From positions 1-43,913 of the forward strand of contig NZ_HG942047.1 in the NCBI RefSeq assembly GCF_000612665.1: a stretch of 43,913 nucleotides of DNA, in the 5' to 3' direction. Shown piece by piece: positions 37,930 through 43,913 of this stretch. The notes below the pieces were generated by a model. It ran no database searches, was not told where the DNA came from, and worked only from the letters and a program-made list of their open reading frames with translations. The DNA is from Neobacillus dielmonensis. GTDB lineage: Bacteria; Bacillota; Bacilli; Bacillales; Cytobacillaceae. Each line of letters begins with the position of its first letter. Within the stretch, counting starts at the first letter, position 1. The position numbers and the translations under genes were made by a program.

Positions 37930-38126
37930 AAGTGGAATCGATAAACATGGAAATGCCCACGGATATTCATAAAGGCCAGTTGCTTGTCTTAATGCCACCC
38001 ACACTAGAAGACAAACAACCCCTAAAGGACGTATTATTGAACAGCCATTCTTAACTCAACGTCATATATATATATAAAGTCTTTGAAAAACAAAGCTTTT
38101 GTACATGCTGAAGAGGAATTCCAGGG

Positions 38127-39728
38127 TTATTTTGAATCCTGTAAGAAAACCTCAATCAAAACCATTTTCTCTAAGGTTTGCAAAGATTCTTTTAAAGCTT
38201 TCTCAAAATCATCCAGGTTTCTAGCTTTTCTCCCCTTAATTCTGTACCCTTCAGCTAATTTGACAAAATCGGGGTTCTGATAGGTGACACCGAAACTCTC
38301 ACCAAACAACTTATTCATTTGCTGAACCTCAAGTTTTAACTCCGAATCATTTAATACAATGATAATAAAAGGAAGACCTAGTCTGTTTGCTGTCTCTATT
38401 TCAGCAAAATTCATTAATGCCCCACCATCACCGGTAATACAAATGACGAGGTCATTGGGACAAGCAAGTTTTGCCCCAATCGAACCTGGTATGGCAACTC
38501 CCATGGAGGCTAATCCGTTGGAGATGATTAACCCATTTGCTTTTTTAGGCTGATACGTTCGGGCGATAGAAACTTTATGGGCCCCAACATCTGATACCAC
38601 AATTGTATACTCTGAAGTAAGCTCCTCAATACAATGAAGCATATTTTCAATAGTAAAAGGTAAATTGCTTGGTTGACGTTGATTTTCATTAATTTGATAA
38701 GCAGAAATTATTCTGGACTTGAGAGTTCCCAGTGGTTTCCAAGCTTTCTTGGGTAGTGCGGTGTTATTAAGCAATTGTAGTGTCTTCTGGAGGTTGCCTA
38801 CCAGTTCAATCTCAACAGGATAATATTCATTTATTTCGGCTGGTAATGTATCGATATGTAAGACGGGAATTTTCTTTGTATTCCAATCCTTTGGAAGTTT
38901 TTCAACAAAATCGAACCCAATAACGATTAATAAGTCGGCTTCATTTATACCGGGTAAAACTTCGTCTTCCTCAGAAAATCCAAAAGTGAAATAATTACAA
39001 GGATGCTCCTTATCTAATACACCTTTTGCCATAAAGCTATGAGTAACTGGGGATTGAAGGGTATTGACGAAGGTTCGAAGCACATCGACGGCGTTTTGCC
39101 TTAGCACGCCGTTACCTATAATAATAAAAGGTTGGCTGCAATTTCGGATAAGGGTAGATGCAGCGTTTATGGCTTCAGTAACAGGAACACTCTCAGGTAA
39201 ATTTTTTACCGGGATTGGCATATTATTAATCATTTCAGAGGAAAAGTTCTCTGGTATCGAGATGGCGACCGCTCCGGGCTTTTCCATTAAAGCCAATTTG
39301 AACGCTTTACGGATAATGGCAGGTACGTTTTGTGAGTCCTTGATTTGAGTACTCCACTTTGTTGCGGGTTCATATATTTTTTCAATGTCTAAGAATTGGT
39401 GTGACTCTTTATGTTGCCTCTCCACCCCTGCTTGTCCAATCAATGCTACCACGGGTGAGTGATCGAGTTGGGCACTTGAAATACCCGTGAGAAGGTTGGT
39501 AGCACCTGGACCCAATGTTGACAAACAAACTCCCACTTCCTTAGACAATCTTCCATATACATCCGCCATAAAAGCAGCACCTTGTTCATGCCTTACATTG
39601 ACAAAGTGAATTTGTTTTGATCTTGATAACGAATTAATTAGATCCAGATTCTCCTTGCCCGCCATTCCAAATACGTATTTTACACCTTCATTTTCTAAAC
39701 AACGTACTAGTACATCGGATACCTTCAT
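38127..39728 (-). CDS. ThDP-dependent acetolactate-synthase-like enzyme
   Basis: This 533-residue protein has the three-domain acetohydroxyacid synthase fold. The N-terminal half has the ThDP glutamate in VRHEQGAAFMADVYGR (Glu48) and STLGPGATNLLTGI. A central domain has a pseudo-FAD look. The C-terminal half has SNGLASMGVAIPGSIGAK and the ThDP/Mg motif TGDGGALMNFAEIETANRL ending in LND. It resembles catabolic AlsS more than IlvB, and no small regulatory subunit or alsD lies beside it. It may make acetolactate from pyruvate or act on another 2-oxo acid. It is the only minus-strand gene in the enzyme cluster, apparently a single-gene unit, with a GGAGGACT site before the ATG. Confidence 0.8.
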   Translation of the reverse strand: MKVSDVLVRCLENEGVKYVFGMAGKENLDLINSLSRSKQIHFVNVRHEQGAAFMADVYGRLSKEVGVCLSTLGPGATNLLTGISSAQLDHSPVVALIGQAGVERQHKESHQFLDIEKIYEPATKWSTQIKDSQNVPAIIRKAFKLALMEKPGAVAISIPENFSSEMINNMPIPVKNLPESVPVTEAINAASTLIRNCSQPFIIIGNGVLRQNAVDVLRTFVNTLQSPVTHSFMAKGVLDKEHPCNYFTFGFSEEDEVLPGINEADLLIVIGFDFVEKLPKDWNTKKIPVLHIDTLPAEINEYYPVEIELVGNLQKTLQLLNNTALPKKAWKPLGTLKSRIISAYQINENQRQPSNLPFTIENMLHCIEELTSEYTIVVSDVGAHKVSIARTYQPKKANGLIISNGLASMGVAIPGSIGAKLACPNDLVICITGDGGALMNFAEIETANRLGLPFIIIVLNDSELKLEVQQMNKLFGESFGVTYQNPDFVKLAEGYRIKGRKARNLDDFEKALKESLQTLEKMVLIEVFLQDSK

Positions 39729-40304
39729 GAGAGTCCTCCTGAAAAAACTGCTTTAAATAGGTAAGATATAGTAATATCACTTTCTTTAGTTTGGTGTATT
39801 ATTAGGTACTTATTCCGAGTTTAAAAAGGTTTTATCATTTGTATGAAGTCAAGCAAATGCATATTTTTAATGTCTTTTTTGTTTTTTTAGATTTGTAGCA
39901 GATAATCTATTTCAATAAAATTCCAATTAATACAAAATTCTGTAGCCTTCAACAAATAAAAAAAGTATAATTTTGTCATAGGATTAATTTATTGTTTACA
40001 TTCATCCAAATTTAGAACAATGAAATCCATTACTTAAAAAAGAATAGATTGATTAGGTATTGCCAAAATGTTCTTTATAACGTACAATAATTTCATTATA
40101 AAATTTACCAAGGCAGAAATCTGATTGTTAGGGCAAATATAGTTAGGTTATTTTTCCAAAAAGTTTTAATTCAAGGAGGTGATGTTTATAGAACCATTCC
40201 CGACTCTCTATGTAAATTAGTAAGCTGCATGTGAGCCCTTTAAATGCAAGGATGGAAGGAAGGTTTTAGATGTTTTATATAATTATAAATTCGGAGGTAC
40301 CGTC
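39729..40304 (+). other. Long AT-rich leader/intergenic region with orphan ribosome sites
   Basis: There is no full gene in 576 bases. It contains AAGGAGGTGAT (40173-40183), fully complementary to the 16S rRNA tail, overlapping a 12-codon frame (40182-40220, MFIEPFPTLYVN). A second 12-codon frame (40270-40308, MFYIIINSEVPS), with GGAAGGAAGG before it, has a TGA that overlaps the TTG start of the deacetylase gene. The left part (39729-40140) is very AT-rich and shows nothing I can name. Confidence 0.5.
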
Positions 40305-43300
40305 TTGAAAAAGTTTGCAAGAATTGTTGCAACTGCAGGCATTATATGTGGTTGTGCTTTGCCAATAACGAATATGAATACAACAATAGCTTTAGCAGCA
40401 ACGGCTGATGATCCAAATCCAAATACGCCATTACAAACTAGTAAAGGAACTCTGATTGATGAGTTTGATAGTATGTCCTCATGGACTTCCACGGGTGCTA
40501 CATTGGCCTTGGATACAGCAAATAAAACTTCCGGAACTGCGTCTATTAAATTGACCCCTAGTGCAGCGGGAGGAGTATTTTCCTTAACAAATACAATGAG
40601 TACAGCCCAAAACTTATCCGCTTTGAGTAATGCAGAGTTGAGTTTATATACGCCTAACCCAGACCAAATTAAACAAATTGACGTGAGATTTTACAGCGAT
40701 GATACCCTAACCAACTATACTGAAACCACCATTGGGGATTGGGAGATTAGCTCGGGCTGGAATATAATTCGTAGGGTTAAATCAGATTTCTATTCATCAG
40801 CTAATGGCGTAGATCTAAGTAAAATCAAGCATGTTGGAGTTATTGTGACTCCTGTGGCTGGCCAGAGTCCCGTGATAAATGTAGACAGGATGTCGTTTAA
40901 TGTAAGCGGAAAACCAAAAATAGTCTTTACCTTTGATGATGGTTGGTATGATACATATACAAAAGCATATCCCATTATGAAAGCTAAAAATTTCAAGGCA
41001 ACCGTTTATGTAAATAAAGGTGCGACGGAGAAAGCCACTACTGATGGAGCTGCTCGGGATTATGAAATTATGAATGAAGACGAATTGTCTAAATTGTATG
41101 CAGATGGTTGGGATCTTGCGAATCATACTGTTGGCCATCATGATGATCTTGCCAACACCGCTAAATATACAGATGCCCAAGTAAAACAGGAATATTTGGA
41201 TAATCAGAACTGGCTGGTGTCAAAAGGATGGAAAAGAGGAGCATATGATGTAGCTTATCCTTCCGGAAGCTATAGTGACAGATTGGTTGAGATCCTAAAA
41301 GGTATTGGTGTTAAAACGGCCAGAGTCACTACTGCAGGGATTCAGCCGACTCCTGTAAATAACATATATAAACTCAAAACCGTATATGTTGAAGAAAACA
41401 GCGATGGCACCGACAGAGTGCCAGAAGTTGAGGAACAAATTGACAAAGCAATTCAAACAGGTTCAACCATTATTTTAATGATACACAGAGTACAAGATGT
41501 CGTTGCCAAGGACACAATAACGACTACTAATTTCTCCAAAGTTGTCGATTATGTTGACCAACAGGTGAAAAATAAAAAAATTGAAGTTGCTACCATGAGT
41601 GAATGGTATAACTCGTATATGGGGGGACAACAACCACCAACCGAACCAGAACAAAGTACTACAGTAACATCCATACAAGCTGTTCCAGATAAGTCGGTAG
41701 CTTTTGGAACCACACTTGATAAAGTAGGATTGCCTACTACTGTAACTTTAAATTTAAGTAACAATACTACAAAGTCAGCAAATGTAACCTGGGATAATGG
41801 GACACCTTCCTATAATCCAAATACTGCTGGAACATACGAATTCAAGGGAACATTGACATTGCCTAATGGTGTAACAAACCCTAATGGACTAAAGGCATCA
41901 ATAAAGGTTACCGTGAATAAAGAGATACCGGCAGTAACAGTAACATCTATACAAGCTGTTCCAGATAAGACGGTAGCTTTTGGAACTACTCGTGATACGG
42001 TAGGACTGCCTTCTACTGTAAATGTAACTCTGAGTAATAATTCAACTGTATCAGCGAATGTAACCTGGGATAACGGAACCCCTACCTATAATTCAGGTAA
42101 AGCAGGAATCTATGAATTTAAGGGTATATTGGGATTGTCTGATGGTATAACAAATCCTAATGGATTGACGGCATCAGTTAAAGTAACAGTGAAAGAGGAT
42201 ACTTCCCATTTAGCAGCAAAAGGATCCCTTGATGCACCTGGAATTAATGTGGCCATCAGTGGATCAAGTAATGTATCGGGCTGGTTTTTAGACGGAAGCG
42301 GCGTTGCCAAGATCGAGGTGTTGATTGACGGAACTAACATGGGAACGGCGAAATATGGTAGTGATCGTTCCGATGTCCAAAAGGCTTTTCCGGAATATCA
42401 AAATCCGAAATCCGGATACCAATTTACTCTTGATACCACGAAATTAAAAAATGGAGAACACACTTTAGTGATCAGAGAAACAAGCAATAATGGAAAAATA
42501 ACTGAACTAAGCCAAAAGGTAAATGTTCAAAATTTAACGGCAAAAGGATACCTTGATACACCTGGAAACAATGCTGCCATTAGTGGATCAAGTAATGTAT
42601 CTGGTTGGTTTTTAGATGGAAGCGGCGTTGCTAAAATCGAGGTATTGATAGATGGAACTAACATGGGAACCGCAAAATATGGTAGTGAACGTTCCGATGT
42701 CCAAAAGGCTTTTCCGGAATATAAAAATGCAAGCTCTGGCTATCAATTTACCCTTGATACCACGAAAATTAGCAATGGCGAACACTCTTTAATCATCAGA
42801 GAGACAGGCAATAATGGATCAACAACGGAGCTGCACCAAAAAGTGAATGTTCAAAATCTACTTGCAAAGGGTTATATTGACTCACCTGCAAATAATGCTG
42901 CCATTAGTGGGTCAACTAAAGTATCAGGCTGGTTTTTAGATCAAAACGACGTTGACAAAATTGAAGTGTTAATTGATGGTACAAGTGTGGGAACCGCACA
43001 ATATGGCGGGGCACGCTTAGATGTCCAAAAGGCTTTCCCAGAATATAAAAATGCGAACTCCGGTTATCAATTTACCCTTGATACAACAAAACTTACCAAT
43101 GGTGAACACACCTTAATGGTTAAAGAGACAGGCAAAAATGGAATTGCAACGGTTTTAAGCCAAAAAGTGAATGTACACAATATATCAGTAAGAGGATATA
43201 TTGATGCACCGGCAAACGATTCTATCATTAGTGGAGACAGTAATGTATCGGGCTGGTTCTTAGATAAAGCCGGTGTTGACAAAATCGAAGTGTTAGTAGA

Positions 43301-43832
43301 TGGAACTAGCATGGGATTCGCAAATTATGGCAGTGAACGGGTTGACGTTCAAAAGGCCTTTCCGGAATTTCAAAATGCAAATTCTGGCTATCAATTTACT
43401 CTTAATACCACGAAATTAACTAACGGCGAACACACATTGGTAATTAGAGAGATTGGTAAAAATGGAGACAAAACGGAGCTAAGCCAAAAGGTGAATGTTC
43501 AAAACTTACCGGCAAAAGGATATGTTGATTCACTTTCAAGTAATTCAACCATTAGTGGATCAAGCAAAATTCAAGGCTGGTTTTTGGATGGGAGCGGCGT
43601 TGCCAAGATTGAGGTGTTGATTGATGGAAAAAGCGTGGGTACAGCACAATATGGTGGTACACGTTTGGATGTACAAAAGGCTTTCCCAGAATATAAAAAT
43701 GCGAACTCCGGCTATCAATATACCCTTGATACAACGAAACTCACCAATGGTGAACACACCATAACGATTAGAGAGACAGGCAATAATGGGACCACAACTG
43801 TACTAAGCCAAAAAGTGAAAGTGCAAAATTAA
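40305..43832 (+). CDS. Secreted polysaccharide deacetylase with Ig-like modules and five 108-residue repeats
   Basis: The 1175-residue protein starts at TTG with GGAGGT six bases upstream. After a signal peptide (about 1-32) comes a beta-sandwich (about 48-200) and a NodB/CE4 deacetylase domain (about 205-440) with TFDDGW (Asp211, Asp212), the metal pair His274/His278 in NHTVGH, a VAYPSGSYSD segment and MIHRV. Two Ig-like (Big) modules follow (VTSIQAVPDK...), then five repeats of exactly 108 residues. It removes N- or O-acetyl groups from a polysaccharide; substrate is not determinable from sequence. No sortase or SLH anchor is seen, so the repeats may hold it to the wall or to substrate. Confidence 0.9.
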   Translation: MKKFARIVATAGIICGCALPITNMNTTIALAATADDPNPNTPLQTSKGTLIDEFDSMSSWTSTGATLALDTANKTSGTASIKLTPSAAGGVFSLTNTMSTAQNLSALSNAELSLYTPNPDQIKQIDVRFYSDDTLTNYTETTIGDWEISSGWNIIRRVKSDFYSSANGVDLSKIKHVGVIVTPVAGQSPVINVDRMSFNVSGKPKIVFTFDDGWYDTYTKAYPIMKAKNFKATVYVNKGATEKATTDGAARDYEIMNEDELSKLYADGWDLANHTVGHHDDLANTAKYTDAQVKQEYLDNQNWLVSKGWKRGAYDVAYPSGSYSDRLVEILKGIGVKTARVTTAGIQPTPVNNIYKLKTVYVEENSDGTDRVPEVEEQIDKAIQTGSTIILMIHRVQDVVAKDTITTTNFSKVVDYVDQQVKNKKIEVATMSEWYNSYMGGQQPPTEPEQSTTVTSIQAVPDKSVAFGTTLDKVGLPTTVTLNLSNNTTKSANVTWDNGTPSYNPNTAGTYEFKGTLTLPNGVTNPNGLKASIKVTVNKEIPAVTVTSIQAVPDKTVAFGTTRDTVGLPSTVNVTLSNNSTVSANVTWDNGTPTYNSGKAGIYEFKGILGLSDGITNPNGLTASVKVTVKEDTSHLAAKGSLDAPGINVAISGSSNVSGWFLDGSGVAKIEVLIDGTNMGTAKYGSDRSDVQKAFPEYQNPKSGYQFTLDTTKLKNGEHTLVIRETSNNGKITELSQKVNVQNLTAKGYLDTPGNNAAISGSSNVSGWFLDGSGVAKIEVLIDGTNMGTAKYGSERSDVQKAFPEYKNASSGYQFTLDTTKISNGEHSLIIRETGNNGSTTELHQKVNVQNLLAKGYIDSPANNAAISGSTKVSGWFLDQNDVDKIEVLIDGTSVGTAQYGGARLDVQKAFPEYKNANSGYQFTLDTTKLTNGEHTLMVKETGKNGIATVLSQKVNVHNISVRGYIDAPANDSIISGDSNVSGWFLDKAGVDKIEVLVDGTSMGFANYGSERVDVQKAFPEFQNANSGYQFTLNTTKLTNGEHTLVIREIGKNGDKTELSQKVNVQNLPAKGYVDSLSSNSTISGSSKIQGWFLDGSGVAKIEVLIDGKSVGTAQYGGTRLDVQKAFPEYKNANSGYQYTLDTTKLTNGEHTITIRETGNNGTTTVLSQKVKVQN
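42216..43832 (+). repeat. Five tandem 324-bp coding repeats
   Basis: Units start at 42216, 42540, 42864, 43188 and 43512, always 324 bases apart, and the fifth stops at the gene end. Each encodes a GWFLD, KIEVLIDG, DVQKAFPE, SGYQFTLDTTKL and NGEHTL pattern. High identity between units with no indels suggests recent expansion or ongoing homogenisation by recombination. Confidence 0.95.
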
Positions 43833-43868
43833 CCGGCTTATTACAATCCTTAAATAAAATATCATTTA

Positions 43869-43900
43869 AAAAGTTCAGGTTTATTACCTGAACTTTTTTT
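43869..43900 (+). terminator. Terminator after the deacetylase gene
   Basis: AAGTTCAGG pairs with CCTGAACTT around a seven-base loop, followed by a seven-T run. Confidence 0.92.
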
Positions 43901-43913
43901 ACGTGCGCCCAGC

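Noticed and set aside
42216..43832. Regular repeats that might be mistaken for a CRISPR or satellite array
   Set aside because: The 324-bp period keeps one open reading frame and encodes the same 108-residue module five times; there are no short repeats with unique spacers.
27336..43913. A second att copy of the tRNA-Sec 3' end marking the right edge of the island
   Set aside because: I looked for the TTCGATTCCCACGCAG-type sequence to the right and found none, so the edge is outside the window or lost.

Overview
The window is chromosomal DNA from a low-GC, spore-forming member of the Bacillaceae (Bacillus/Neobacillus-like). Three things point there: sporulation and Bacillus-specific genes (spoVK, sirA, a Spo0E-type phosphatase, yneA, glnR), Gram-positive Shine-Dalgarno sites before nearly every gene, and gene order. 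The order mutS-mutL / miaA-hfq / spoVK-hflX-ynbB-glnR-glnA / lexA-yneA-yneB-ynzC-tkt-sirA-yneF / ccdA-ccdC-yneK is essentially the Bacillus subtilis order as I know it. Extra genes sit inside it: mreBH between mutL and miaA, and a heterodimeric ABC exporter between yneF and ynzD.

Left part (1-27,000), core genome: tRNA-Arg(CCT), a YwaF-type membrane protein, mismatch repair (mutSL), an actin-like cell-shape protein (mreBH) behind a possible sigma-I promoter, tRNA modification and RNA chaperone genes (miaA, hfq), spoVK, hflX, ynbB, the glnRA nitrogen operon with two GlnR boxes, the divergent lexA/yneA SOS locus with three LexA boxes, yneB, ynzC, tkt, sirA, yneF, the ABC pair, a small Spo0E-like gene, and ccdA, ccdC (ccdB absent) and yneK. 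Intergenic items include a four-copy 52-bp degenerate tandem repeat (6059-6246) and a 90-bp MITE-like element with a 6-bp target duplication (19795-19896). There are also foldable leaders before miaA and before the exporter.

Junction (27,150-28,700): a selenocysteine tRNA gene (selC, anticodon TCA), unusual for this family. It is followed directly by a decayed tyrosine-integrase gene whose C-terminal end faces the tRNA, the usual layout of an element integrated at a tRNA 3' end. B. subtilis-like gene order stops here.

Right part (28,700-43,913), accessory: gene debris, an intact ASCH-domain gene, a MerR-type regulator, and then a secreted polysaccharide-modifying set. A 1573-aa pectin methylesterase + rhamnogalacturonan acetylesterase fusion and a 776-aa second acetylesterase share signal peptide, C-terminal modules and terminator through partial duplication. 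An acetolactate-synthase-like ThDP enzyme lies on the minus strand. Last comes an 1175-aa polysaccharide deacetylase with five exact-length 108-residue repeats. Together the secreted enzymes look like a de-esterifying (methyl- and acetyl-removing) kit for pectin-like plant polymers. A candidate cre site suggests carbon-catabolite control. No lyase or transporter for the products lies in the window.
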